Assembly (NCBI GenBank): GCA_028278645.1
Contig: JANQDZ010000006.1
Location: 1 to 64,000 of the forward strand
Length of the DNA: 64,000 nucleotides
Reading direction: 5' to 3'
From: Longimicrobiales bacterium
GTDB taxonomy: Bacteria > Gemmatimonadota > Gemmatimonadetes > Longimicrobiales > Gaopeijiaceae
The notes beneath the pieces are model-generated. The model had not been told where the DNA came from, ran no database searches, and saw only the letters and a list, made by a program, of their open reading frames with translations. Position numbers and translations under genes: made by a program. The stretch's first letter is position 1, and each line of letters opens with the position of its first letter. This document shows positions 1 through 8,202 of the stretch, piece after piece.

Positions 1-1
1 G

Positions 2-2116
2 CACCGGCTCCGCGGAGCCTCTGTGACCCCGGCCTTTTTCCGGGTGTTCGGGGTGAATGCTGCGTTGGGAAGGACCCTCTCTCCCGCCCTCGATGGACCG
101 GGGCACCCTTCCACGGTGGTTTTGAGCCACGGTCTGTGGGAAACCAGGTTCGGCCGGGACGCTGGAGTACTGGGTCAGCCGATTGAGCTGAACGACCAAA
201 TCTATGAGGTCGTCGGGGTTATGCCCCCTGGGTTTGATCACCCTGGGGTCAGCCTATGGACCTCATCCAAGCATGCGGCCCCGGATCCGATCTTTGAGTC
301 TGGGGAGGATCCGGGGTTGGACCGTGGAGCCGAGTACATCGATGTCGTTGGGCGCCTGCGGGAAGAAGCCACCCTACGCGAAGCGGACTCAGAACTGGCT
401 TTCCTCTGGAGTAGATTGGTTCAATCGCACCCTGAGACCCACGAGAATGAGGGGATCGCTGTTCTTTTTCTCCAGGATGCGATTACAGAAGACATTCGCC
501 CGACTCTACGCATTCTCCTCGCGGCGGTGGGGGTCCTCCTCCTCATTGCCTGTGGAAACGTGGCCAACTTGACACTAGCCAGGGTGACGGGGAGATCGGA
601 GGAACTGGCAATCCGCCAAGCCCTAGGCGCCGGTCGGTTCCGTATCGCCTCTCGACTGTTGACTGAAAGCGTCCTCTTGGCCGGGTTTGGTGGGATTATG
701 GGTGGCCTGGTAGGGCTTTGGATTTCTCGCGTTCTCCTGTCGGTGGCTCCCGACGGAATCCCTAGGGTGGAGGAGGTCGGGATGGATCTCCGTCTTGTCG
801 CCTTCGCGGTCCTACTCTCGGCGGCCACGGGGGCAATGTCTGGTCTCCTTCCCGCCCTCCGGGGTTCTAGTGAGACACCAGCTTGCTACGGTCTTCTCGG
901 TAGATCCCGATTCGCTGGATCCCGACACCAGAACCGAACTCGGCGAATGTTGGTGGCTGCGGAAGTCGCCTTCTCCTTGGTCTTGATCGTGGGTGCCGGC
1001 TTGATGATTCGCACCTCCATCGCACTCAGCCATGTGGATCCCGGCTTCCAGCCTGATCGAACGTCGGCTGCTCACCTGTCATTGCCAGAAGCCCGGTACG
1101 CCACTGAGTCGGCGATCTCGGGCTTTGTCCGGCGTGTGGAGGAGAACATACGCGGGCGCCCTGGCGTTCAATCGGCCGGGATGGTTCTCAGTCTGCCTAT
1201 CAAGAGTGGATTGTCGGGTGACTTCTTCTTTTCCATCGAAGGACGATCGGACACGGAGGGCGATCAAACCCGCGCCGGGTATCAGATCGCCACCCCCGGT
1301 TACTTCGAAACACTAGGCATTCCACTCCTTGAAGGACGCATTTTTTCAGAGGAGGAAGGATCTGAGGACCCGCCGGTGGTGGTGGTGAACCAAGCGTTGG
1401 CGGACCGATTCTGGCCCGATCAAGAGGTCCTGGGCCAGAGGGTCACCTGGGACGACCCCGAGGGTGAAGAGGTAGAATGGTCCACCATTGTTGGAATCAT
1501 TGGGAATTCCCTCCAAGGTGGCCTGGACCGGGAGCCGAGACCCGAAATCTTCCGTCATTATTCCCAAGCTCCTCTTACCTACATGACTCTCGTAGCGCGA
1601 GGGGAAGCCGGGGCAGGTCCCATGGCCTCCCTCATGAGGGAATCGGTCACCGACGTGGATCCCCGCATACCTCTTTACGGAATGTCCACGATGACCGACC
1701 TACTAGCGGGGTCCATGGCAGAGCGGAGGTTTTCGATGATCCTTCTCATCACCTTCGCATCTGGGGCCCTTCTCCTGACAGCGGCAGGCCTTTTTGGAGT
1801 CCTCCGATATGGTGTCTCGCAGCGATCGAGGGAGATCGGGATCAGGGTCGCTCTTGGCGCACAGACCAAGGGCGTAATGGGTTTAGTTGTCGGGGAAGGG
1901 TTGGGAATGACCGGCGTCGGCGTAGTGCTCGGAATGGCCTTGGCCCTCCCGGCTAGCCGGCTGATGCAAAGCCTGGTTTTCGAGGTCTCCCCCGGAGATC
2001 CCCTCACTTACTTGGCAGGGATCAGCCTGACAGCAGTTGCGGCCCTGGTTGCCTGTATTCCCCCAGCCCTTCGGGCCGCGCGAACGGATCCGCTCTCGGT
2101 CCTGAAAGAAGATTGA
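2..2116 (+). CDS. ADOP-type ABC transporter permease (5' end cut by window edge)
   Basis: Inner-membrane permease with two FtsX/MacB-type units, as in the acidobacterial duplicated orphan permease family. The reading frame is open from the first bases, and codons before the GTG at 23 (RLRGAS) extend the family's conserved VTPAFFxVFGV block, so the true start lies outside the window. In order: end of the first MacB-like periplasmic domain, a transmembrane segment followed by ELAIRQALGAG, two more membrane helices, a second periplasmic core domain, then a transmembrane segment followed by REIGIRVALGA and the last helices. The repeated (E)xAxRxALGA loop after a helix is typical of FtsX permeases. 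Families of this kind work with a separate MacB-like ATPase; none is visible here. Substrate unknown; roles in lipoprotein, peptide or antibiotic export are only family-level guesses. Confidence 0.9.
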   Translation, partial: HRLRGASVTPAFFRVFGVNAALGRTLSPALDGPGHPSTVVLSHGLWETRFGRDAGVLGQPIELNDQIYEVVGVMPPGFDHPGVSLWTSSKHAAPDPIFESGEDPGLDRGAEYIDVVGRLREEATLREADSELAFLWSRLVQSHPETHENEGIAVLFLQDAITEDIRPTLRILLAAVGVLLLIACGNVANLTLARVTGRSEELAIRQALGAGRFRIASRLLTESVLLAGFGGIMGGLVGLWISRVLLSVAPDGIPRVEEVGMDLRLVAFAVLLSAATGAMSGLLPALRGSSETPACYGLLGRSRFAGSRHQNRTRRMLVAAEVAFSLVLIVGAGLMIRTSIALSHVDPGFQPDRTSAAHLSLPEARYATESAISGFVRRVEENIRGRPGVQSAGMVLSLPIKSGLSGDFFFSIEGRSDTEGDQTRAGYQIATPGYFETLGIPLLEGRIFSEEEGSEDPPVVVVNQALADRFWPDQEVLGQRVTWDDPEGEEVEWSTIVGIIGNSLQGGLDREPRPEIFRHYSQAPLTYMTLVARGEAGAGPMASLMRESVTDVDPRIPLYGMSTMTDLLAGSMAERRFSMILLITFASGALLLTAAGLFGVLRYGVSQRSREIGIRVALGAQTKGVMGLVVGEGLGMTGVGVVLGMALALPASRLMQSLVFEVSPGDPLTYLAGISLTAVAALVACIPPALRAARTDPLSVLKED

Positions 2117-2132
2117 AGACCTTGGGCTTGCA

Positions 2133-2393
2133 TCATCGGTCCCGTGCGACACGGAAGCCTACAGGCCCACGGGGAAGAGCCTGCTGGTACGAGTGGGAGT
2201 AACCCCAACGCGCCGCTACCTTCTCCCAAACCAGTTCCCCGGCGGGGATGTAGACAAGTTCTTTTCCATAGATTCGGTCCTGAACCACCGTGCCGATCAT
2301 AACATCACCCTCCGTTCTACAGGCGGAGGAGAGGCTGATCAACACCAGGAAGGAGATGGAGACGGCTTTGGGATTCGGAATCTTCGGTATCAT
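2133..2393 (-). CDS. short lipoprotein with remnant ends of an FGE/SUMF domain
   Basis: About 86 residues. The ATG at 2393 follows a GGGAGGG ribosome site. An N-terminal hydrophobic segment ends in a lipobox (LSSAC), so a lipoprotein is predicted. What follows has the opening strand of a formylglycine-generating-enzyme-like (SUMF1) domain (ELVYIPAGELV) and then, after about 25 residues, the family's closing motif (GFRVARD). The roughly 200 residues that normally lie between are absent, so the core fold cannot form. This reads as an internal deletion of a SUMF-domain lipoprotein that keeps start, signal and stop. Its 5' end overlaps the 3' end of the upstream esterase-like gene by 77 bases. 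Whether the short product has any role is unknown. Confidence 0.5.
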   Translation of the reverse strand: MIPKIPNPKAVSISFLVLISLSSACRTEGDVMIGTVVQDRIYGKELVYIPAGELVWEKVAARWGYSHSYQQALPRGPVGFRVARDR

Positions 2394-3255
2394 GGGCGTT
2401 CTCCCTCCCCCGACCCTGGGAAAGCTTGATCGATGTGTCAAAGGCCCACCTCAGTCCCTGATAGAGGCTTCCATAGGGAACGTGCCCTTCATTCTCAAAC
2501 ATCAGAACCTCGCTTGTGAACCCTCTCCCAGCCCTGCTCCTCAGGAGGTCATGAAAGCCAACGACATGGTCCAAGGACTGCGGATAGTCGTTCTCTCCAT
2601 AGGCCATGAAAAGCCCTGTCGGCTCCATCCGCTCTCGGCGGCTCATGTCGGCAGCCAAGTCCTCCATGAAGCCAAGGCAGTGACCGATCGTGGGACTGCT
2701 GGCAATTCCTACTTTGAACACCGATGGCTCGCTCAGAACAGCAAAGACCGTGAAGAGGCCGGCATTCGAGGCACCGTAGAGAAGGAGGTTGGAGTCAGTA
2801 CGGTATCGGCTTTGGACAGAGGGCAACAGTTCCTCCACCAGGAACCTCAGGAATCTCGAGGCCCCACCAGATCCGGGACGGCTAGGGATCTGAACGGGAA
2901 TCATGTCGCGGGTTCGGTCGTTGTTGGTGATTCCGACGACAATCAGGTCGGGCACGTGGGGAGCATCAGCTGCGATCGCCACCGTTCCAACGGCATGGAG
3001 GAAGAGTGGGTCCCATTCAGAGTCCAGGACAAACAGCACCGGGTACCGACTATCGTCGCGGGCATAATTCTGGGGAAGACGGATCCTCAACAGCCGCTCC
3101 TCCCCTAGGATCGGGGAGTAGATCGTCTCCTCATGCCCTATCGCGATTTCCCCCGTCCGGCTCTGAGCTGAGAGCGTCGGTACGCAAACGAGTATCGCGA
3201 TGCCTATTGGACAACCGGTCCGGCTTCTGAACAAGCGAAAACGAGAGACGGACAT
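2317..3255 (-). CDS. secreted alpha/beta-hydrolase, esterase of the Fes/IroE-like (COG2819) type
   Basis: 312 residues with a cleavable signal peptide (hydrophobic stretch about 15-30 ending ALSAQ-like). The fold matches COG2819 hydrolases: a strand with YPVLFVLDSEWDPL, a nucleophile elbow YGASNAG with Ser163, GENDY for the acid region, and a C-terminal ENEGHVPYGSLYQGLR with His258. The residue two after the serine is Ala instead of the usual Gly (GxSxA). Family members hydrolyse esters such as siderophore or acyl esters; the substrate here cannot be told. The last 25 or so residues, after the final helix, overlap the start of the next gene and look less conserved, so the gene may have lost its original stop. 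Confidence 0.75.
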   Translation of the reverse strand: MSVSRFRLFRSRTGCPIGIAILVCVPTLSAQSRTGEIAIGHEETIYSPILGEERLLRIRLPQNYARDDSRYPVLFVLDSEWDPLFLHAVGTVAIAADAPHVPDLIVVGITNNDRTRDMIPVQIPSRPGSGGASRFLRFLVEELLPSVQSRYRTDSNLLLYGASNAGLFTVFAVLSEPSVFKVGIASSPTIGHCLGFMEDLAADMSRRERMEPTGLFMAYGENDYPQSLDHVVGFHDLLRSRAGRGFTSEVLMFENEGHVPYGSLYQGLRWAFDTSIKLSQGRGRENAHDTEDSESQSRLHLLPGVDQPLLRL

Positions 3256-3524
3256 AAAAACACCCGCCCTTTATTGTGAGCTGACAACCCTTTCCAGGGC
3301 GCCGTTGGCTAGCGACAACGGTGGAAGCGTTTGGAAAACTCGATGGACCGGCGCCGGAAGTCATCAGGGAAATGCAATGGTTCGGTCCGGGTTTCTTGGA
3401 GTTCGCGCTTGTCAATGGCTCAAAAGAGAGTGTGTAGGCCCAGGCATTCCCGTCTCCCCGTTTACTGGCCGGCGCGCACCATCGCCGGTCATTGAGGAAC
3501 AACCTAGCCGGGTTTTCGGGACCC

Positions 3525-4214
3525 CTACCGAGTGGTGAAGGTGATTGGCAGCGAAATCCAAACCGGCACTTTCTTGTCGCGGTTCAACGCCGGGGTGAAC
3601 TCGATGATGTTGGCCACTGAGAGCGCCGCGTCGTCCAGGGCTTTGTGGCCGGAGGTCTCGGCCACCAGGGTGTTCACGACCCGCCCTTCTTCATCAATGA
3701 AGAAATGGACCCGAACCGTTCCACCGAGTCCCGCATCCCTCAGGAGGGGAGGGTACTCCCTTTCCATGGCCCTGGTTACTTCGTCGGGGTTCTTCACACC
3801 CGGCCGAACCGTGTAGGGTGTGAACGTGGGGGTTGCGGAGATGTCCGTGGTTGTCACCTCATCAGGTGGAGGTGGTAAGTCGTCGACGGGGTTATCCTCG
3901 AAGGTGGTCGGTGCGATCGTGATGTCTTCACTGATGTCCGCTGCGGCGATCACGGGCGTAGCCGGGCGGGCGATCTGCTCGGGCGGCGGCGGGATCTCGA
4001 TCTCGGGCGGAAGGTCAATGGCTTCGAACTGATCAGAGATGACCGAAACGTCCTCCGCTGTCATCTCGGGGAAGAAGAAAAAAATGGCGAAGTGGGCCAC
4101 CGTGGCAACGATCATCGAGCCCCAGAACCAAGATCCGAAGGATCTCTTGAAGCGATCGTTGGCGGTTACGAAGGCTCCCGACTCTGCCGTGGCCGTTGCA
4201 GTCTCTGCGCTCAT
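3525..4214 (-). CDS. TonB-family energy transducer
   Basis: 229 residues. A short cytoplasmic N-terminus is followed by one membrane helix at about 28-48, a proline-rich periplasmic linker (PPEIEIPPPPEQ and LPPPPDE) and a C-terminal TonB domain with YPPLLRDAGLGGTVRV and VPVWISLPITF. Such proteins couple the proton motive force, through ExbB/ExbD, to TonB-dependent outer-membrane receptors. No exbB or exbD lies next to it. The ATG at 4214 is preceded by GGGAGGAGCGG. It is transcribed divergently from the plug-domain protein at 4434, which may be a functional link. Confidence 0.88.
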   Translation of the reverse strand: MSAETATATAESGAFVTANDRFKRSFGSWFWGSMIVATVAHFAIFFFFPEMTAEDVSVISDQFEAIDLPPEIEIPPPPEQIARPATPVIAAADISEDITIAPTTFEDNPVDDLPPPPDEVTTTDISATPTFTPYTVRPGVKNPDEVTRAMEREYPPLLRDAGLGGTVRVHFFIDEEGRVVNTLVAETSGHKALDDAALSVANIIEFTPALNRDKKVPVWISLPITFTTR

Positions 4215-4261
4215 CCGCTCCTCCCGTGGCTGGCTTTCCGAGCGTGGTCGTTTCTCCCGGG

Positions 4262-4300
4262 TTTCAGGGAACTACTATAACTATAATAGTTGGAGCGCAA
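4262..4300. promoter_or_regulatory. AT-rich divergent promoter region with a small palindrome
   Basis: The 219 bases between the divergent tonB-type gene and the plug gene contain a conspicuous AT-rich patch. It holds a TATAAT at 4282-4287 on the plus strand and the near-palindrome ACTATAACTATAATAGT. No clear -35 hexamer was found for either direction. Assignment rests only on composition and position. Confidence 0.3.
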
Positions 4301-4433
4301 GTTTTTGTTCCGCAGCATTTCAGCAAAAAACTAGGGTAATAGTAGAAAGGTTATTGATTGGACCGGGTAAGGACGCTCTTGGTCTCTCGTACAGAAAAAA
4401 GAACGGGGAATCTCTTCAGCAGGAACGCGGATC

Positions 4434-5267
4434 ATGCCGACCAGAGCTGGTTGTCTCGCCATCGTCATTCTCATTACTCCCACACTACAGGTACCGGTTG
4501 CGGGACAGGTCACCATCGTCAATACGCGACCAGGCACTCCGGAGGTCATCGGCACGGTCGTTGAAGCAGAATCTCTCAGACCGGTTCCGAACCCGACCAT
4601 AACTCTCAGCGATGGTGACGGTGACGTCCTCTTCACTTTTTCCGGCGACAGTCTTGGGGCCTTTCGTTTTCCGGACACTTCCATCGGAACCGTCCAGATC
4701 GCTGTCGAACAGATCGGTTATTCCCGAGTGGAGGGTGAGGTCAATGTTCCAGGCGATCGTGCACTCACGCTGAGGGTGGATCTCCCGGTGTCACCGGTTC
4801 CGCTCAGTGAGTTAGAGGCACTGGTAAGGGCCAGGCCGAGACACATGGAGATGAGCTTGGAAGGATTCACGGCCAGAAGTGCCTCCGTCCGTGGATTGTT
4901 CTTCGACGAAGAGGAGATCGAGCAGAGGAATCCGTCTCGGGTCACTGATCTGGTCATGCGGGCCCCTGAATATTCCTTGCTACGATACAGGGGACGACCG
5001 GTTGACGTGAAGGTGCTGAGAGCCCAAGGAGGCGGATTTCAGCGAGGGATTATGCCGTGCCTTCCCACCATCTGGTTAGACGGGTTGCTGGTGCGGGAGG
5101 GCGGGTTCAGGAAAGGGGATGAACCAGGCCTGCTCTTCTTGAACGACCTGATCAATCCTGAGGATATCGGGGGAATCGAGGTTTACGCCGGACCCGCTCA
5201 AACGCCCATCCAGTTCAGGGGGACCGGCTCGATGTGCGGGGTGGTCGTGGTCTGGAGCCGAAGGTAG
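4434..5267 (+). CDS. CarboxypepD_reg-like plus TonB-plug protein without barrel (paralog 1 of 3)
   Basis: 277 residues: a signal peptide to about residue 24 (ending VAGQ), then a beta-sandwich of the carboxypeptidase regulatory type (EVIGTVVEAESLRPVPNPTI, IGYSRVEGEV), then a domain resembling the plug of TonB-dependent receptors (FFDEEEIEQRNPSRVTDLV ... GGIEVYAGP). A full receptor would continue with a 600-residue barrel; here the protein stops after the plug. Two cysteines (PCLPTIWLDG and SMCGVVVVW) recur at the same places in the paralogs at 6804 and 16813 and probably form a disulfide. Start chosen at the ATG behind AGGAACGC. Periplasmic or outer-membrane-attached role inferred; no function is known to me. 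Confidence 0.8.
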   Translation: MPTRAGCLAIVILITPTLQVPVAGQVTIVNTRPGTPEVIGTVVEAESLRPVPNPTITLSDGDGDVLFTFSGDSLGAFRFPDTSIGTVQIAVEQIGYSRVEGEVNVPGDRALTLRVDLPVSPVPLSELEALVRARPRHMEMSLEGFTARSASVRGLFFDEEEIEQRNPSRVTDLVMRAPEYSLLRYRGRPVDVKVLRAQGGGFQRGIMPCLPTIWLDGLLVREGGFRKGDEPGLLFLNDLINPEDIGGIEVYAGPAQTPIQFRGTGSMCGVVVVWSRR

Positions 5268-5759
5268 CCGAACGCTGCTTTGGACTGTTGTCCTGGTTAC
5301 TTCCTCGCAAAAAATTCTCGGGCTTCTTCGCGCTGCTTAATCCCCGAAGCCTAACCGGGCCAACCGTGGGCAACCGGCCAACCGGTGAATGCTCCGGTGG
5401 TCATTGGTCTTCCCTTTCCGGTTCCGAATCTCTATCAACCGCCAGCAGCCGCCAGAAACCGTGGCCCATGGCACATTCTTTGGCACAGTCCTCCGGTGTC
5501 CGGGCAGATGGGCCGTAGTCCGGGTCAGAGGTTTCGGTGAAAGTGTCCTTAAACAAAACGCATGTCCGTTTGGCGATGGAGGCGAAGGGCTCCGGTTCGC
5601 TTTTCTGCCCATTGACTTGCGGACACCCTCCCGCCTGACAAAACTTAACCTGATTAACCAAAAATCCGAATCAATCATGCAGATAGGAAGCCGCGGGCCA
5701 AACAGGCCCGGGGGGCCTCGCTGCTTTCGAAGGCTTACTCGGACTCCCGGAGGTGAGAC
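5268..5759. other. 492-base stretch without a convincing gene
   Basis: The only candidate is a TTG-started minus-strand frame at 5401-5661 (86 codons). It has four cysteines and a fairly protein-like middle (ARTPEDCAKECAMGHGFW), but no good ribosome site and no domain I recognise. A small perfect hairpin, CGGGCC-AAACA-GGCCCG, lies at 5694-5710 in the leader of the next gene and could be regulatory or chance. The rest looks non-coding. Confidence 0.35.
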
Positions 5760-6461
5760 ATGTTTGAAACAGCGCCCTTGCTAGGAACAGCTATTGCTGC
5801 ACTCCTGGCAAGCACAGCCCTCATTTTTCTTCAGAAAGTCTTCAATGAAACCGCCTTCGTCAAAAACCGCTGTGCAGGCCAGATGGCGTTCCTGTCCATA
5901 GCGGTCTTCTCCCTCCTAGTTCTCCTCCTGGCGGTAGAAGTGCTGGGCGCTGTTGTTCCAGATCTGGACTTGGCCTTCCTGATCGGTCCGCTGGCCCTCG
6001 CCATTGTGATTCTCCTTATCCTGGTGATCATCTTGCTCACCCTGCAGTACGGCCTCCCGTTCCTAAAGAGGACAATGAGGTTTGGTCAGGCTATGTCGAT
6101 ATTGAAGAAGCTTGAGCAGATCGCCGCCAAACCCGGTCAACAGAGGGAAGAGGACCTTGTTGAACTTGCGGCGGATTTGGCCAAGCTCGTCGACGCAGTC
6201 CTTGGGGACCCCGACTTGGATGTGGAGAAGTTCAAAGAATCCTCCGGAAAAGACCTGTACGCGATACTGGTGAAGGTTTTCGGTGATTTGATTGACGTCC
6301 TAATTGGCAAGCTACGGCAAATCATCCAGAAGCCGGATGTCGATGACGAAACAAAGGAGAAAGCTGGGCAGGCCATTGATGACCTGGCGAAGGCAAAGGA
6401 GAAGTGGAAGGAACTCCACTCGGATGAGGAGAAACCGAAGCCAGAGGAGGATGGCGGATGA
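5760..6461 (+). CDS. membrane protein with three N-terminal helices and a charged helical tail
   Basis: 233 residues, start supported by a near-perfect ribosome site (GGAGGTGAG) just upstream. Hydrophobic segments lie at about 8-28, 43-65 and 72-95. The remaining 130 residues are charged, helical and coiled-coil-like (LKKLEQIAAKPGQQREEDLVELAADLAKLVDAVL ending in KPKPEEDGG is the style, shown here in shortened form), presumably cytoplasmic. No domain recognised. Its stop overlaps the start of the next small frame (ATGA at 6458), suggesting possible translational coupling. Confidence 0.7.
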   Translation: MFETAPLLGTAIAALLASTALIFLQKVFNETAFVKNRCAGQMAFLSIAVFSLLVLLLAVEVLGAVVPDLDLAFLIGPLALAIVILLILVIILLTLQYGLPFLKRTMRFGQAMSILKKLEQIAAKPGQQREEDLVELAADLAKLVDAVLGDPDLDVEKFKESSGKDLYAILVKVFGDLIDVLIGKLRQIIQKPDVDDETKEKAGQAIDDLAKAKEKWKELHSDEEKPKPEEDGG

Positions 6462-6712
6462 GTCTGGATGATCATCCTAGCGGAGGAGAAAGGGATCGAC
6501 AGCCAGCATCTCTGGGGGCCTGGCCACCTTCCGCAGCGGAATCTTCCCAGGCCCTCAGAGGGGTCCTCAACGCTGCGGCCCGGGTGGGAAATGGGAGCTT
6601 GGAGCTGAGGGTCGGAGCGGGACCCGGCCCGAGTGTCCCCTTGCCGGAGGCCCAATTGTCCAAACGAGTGGACGCAGCTCTCTCTTCGACAGCTCGAATT
6701 CGGGCTTTATGA
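6458..6712 (+). CDS. possible small protein coupled to the upstream membrane gene
   Basis: 84 codons beginning at an ATG that overlaps the stop of the preceding gene by four bases. The product is rich in Ala, Ser, Gly and Pro with no hydrophobic segment and no recognised motif. The overlap is the only real support; composition is also compatible with a non-coding stretch of GC-rich DNA. Confidence 0.3.
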   Translation: MSLDDHPSGGERDRQPASLGAWPPSAAESSQALRGVLNAAARVGNGSLELRVGAGPGPSVPLPEAQLSKRVDAALSSTARIRAL

Positions 6713-6803
6713 GGATGTTCTGATCGCCCAAACCGGCGGCACACCCCTTGCACAATCCCGAAAGACGGGAGGCCCCGGCGGACCTCATACGAAAAGGGGT
6801 ACA

Positions 6804-7589
6804 ATGCGACTCGGCGCTGTAGGGGTTCTTCTTGTTGGAGCAACACTCATCCAAGCCCTACCGCAATCCGAGGTCAGAGCCCAAGCCGTGGTCGGTCAGC
6901 TTCTGGACATGGGAGCAGGGACCCCTATCGTGGTCGGGCGGATCACGCTTCTGGATGCCGACCGCCAACCGGTCGTCGTCACGATGACGGACACTGACGG
7001 TCGCTTTCTCCTCCTGGCCCCTGAGCCCGGCCAGTATTGGATCAAGGCCGAATCCCCCTTCCATGATGACCACTCCGATGGCCCGATCCTCCTCGCCGGG
7101 AAAGACACGGTCGACTTGGTCTTTGGGCTAAAGCCACGCCCCGTGGAGTTGGGGGAGGTGGTGGTCGAGGGGGAAAGGCGGTCTTTCCGGCTGGCATGGG
7201 AGGGAGTCTACGACCGGAGGGAAGCCGGCATCGGATGGCACATCGACCAGCATAGAATCCGAGCGCGAAGCGGACGGCCTGTCTCCGAGCTAATCGCGCT
7301 ACTTCCAGGTGTTGGGTTGGCTTCCGATCCCATTAGCGGGGGGCAGGAACCCGTTTTCCGTCGGCCGCAGATGCAGCGTCTGATCTCCCCCCAATCCCCC
7401 GTGTGTTATCCACAGGTGTATCTGAACGGTGTGGTCCTCGCAATGGGCGGGCCCGTCCCAGGCGGCCTGGGTCGCTTCTTCGCCATCGACCTGGAGGCGA
7501 TTGAAGTCTATCCTTCGGCGTCGGGTCTCCCCGGCCGTTTCTCAGGTGCCTTTGCACGCTGTGGCACGATCGTGCTCTGGACTCAGTAG
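6804..7589 (+). CDS. CarboxypepD_reg-like plus TonB-plug protein without barrel (paralog 2 of 3)
   Basis: 261 residues from the ATG at 6804, chosen because it opens a clean signal peptide (MRLGAVGVLLVGATLIQALP, cleavage near VRAQ); the frame is open further upstream but that part lacks a signal. A regulatory beta-sandwich (VVGRITLLDADRQPVVV, TDGRFLLLAPEPGQYWIKAE) is followed by a plug-like domain (RPVSELIALLPGVGLASD, IDLEAIEVYPSASGLPGRF). The conserved pair of cysteines is present (SPVCYPQVYLNG and FARCGTIVLWTQ). It is more divergent than the copies at 4434 and 16813: the DEEEI motif is replaced by WHIDQHRIRA. No barrel follows. Confidence 0.78.
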   Translation: MRLGAVGVLLVGATLIQALPQSEVRAQAVVGQLLDMGAGTPIVVGRITLLDADRQPVVVTMTDTDGRFLLLAPEPGQYWIKAESPFHDDHSDGPILLAGKDTVDLVFGLKPRPVELGEVVVEGERRSFRLAWEGVYDRREAGIGWHIDQHRIRARSGRPVSELIALLPGVGLASDPISGGQEPVFRRPQMQRLISPQSPVCYPQVYLNGVVLAMGGPVPGGLGRFFAIDLEAIEVYPSASGLPGRFSGAFARCGTIVLWTQ

Positions 7590-7809
7590 GCAGGCCGTTG
7601 GCACCCCTGAGGGATTCCGGATCATTCCGCAATCGATCCATACCCCAGGCCAAAAGACATCGGTTTTGCGACTGGGATTCCGTTTCCCGGGACACATTTG
7701 GGACATAGTCCCTCCGGTCACCAACCGCTGGGTTCCGCACATATTCTTGGACAACTAGGCCCAGCTCAGGTTTTCCCGGCGGCGAGTTCAAGGATTAATG
7801 CCAAAAAGG
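7590..7809. other. intergenic stretch, nothing recognised
   Basis: Between the plug gene and the convergent membrane gene. Short frames exist on both strands but none has a ribosome site, signal or domain. No terminator hairpin with a T-tract was seen. Confidence 0.4.
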
Positions 7810-8202
7810 TCAAGAGTGCAGCCCCGCCGCGAAAAGGGTCCAGGCTATCTCGAGCGGGTTTCGATGGAGGGACGAGAACAACACAAGCCTAGAAAAGAGC
7901 TGGAGAGCGGTTTTCGCTAAGAACCAAACCAGTATCAGCAATAGGATAAACGAAGTGGGTAGGAAGGCGGAGTGCATTACCCAAAAGTAGGCCCCAAGCG
8001 GAGGGACTGGCCCACCAACGCCCTGACCAAGGAACACTGCCAGGAGTTCCGTCCACGTCAGGGCATCCAGCGTGCCGGCCAAACCAAAGAACAGCGATAA
8101 AAAAGCTAGGATGGCGGCGCAAAAAACATCGAGGAGCAGCGCCGGGACTAGCCACGCCTTTCGTCCGCCCGACAGTACTCGTTCGAGAATCAAAAGAGTC
8201 AC
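7810..8202 (-). CDS. small polytopic membrane protein, coupled to the gene before it
   Basis: 130 residues with three or four hydrophobic helices (about 17-45, 50-65, 68-105). The GTG start at 8202 follows directly on the TAG stop of the upstream frame (TAGGTG), so it is probably translated by coupling. Together with the preceding broken frame it may be the C-terminal part of a once longer polytopic protein or a partner of it. No family recognised. Confidence 0.5.
   Translation of the reverse strand: MTLLILERVLSGGRKAWLVPALLLDVFCAAILAFLSLFFGLAGTLDALTWTELLAVFLGQGVGGPVPPLGAYFWVMHSAFLPTSFILLLILVWFLAKTALQLFSRLVLFSSLHRNPLEIAWTLFAAGLHS

Noticed and set aside
2290-3108. 272-codon plus-strand frame opposite the esterase
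   Set aside because: No domain or ribosome site; the minus strand has signal peptide, nucleophile elbow and catalytic His in order.
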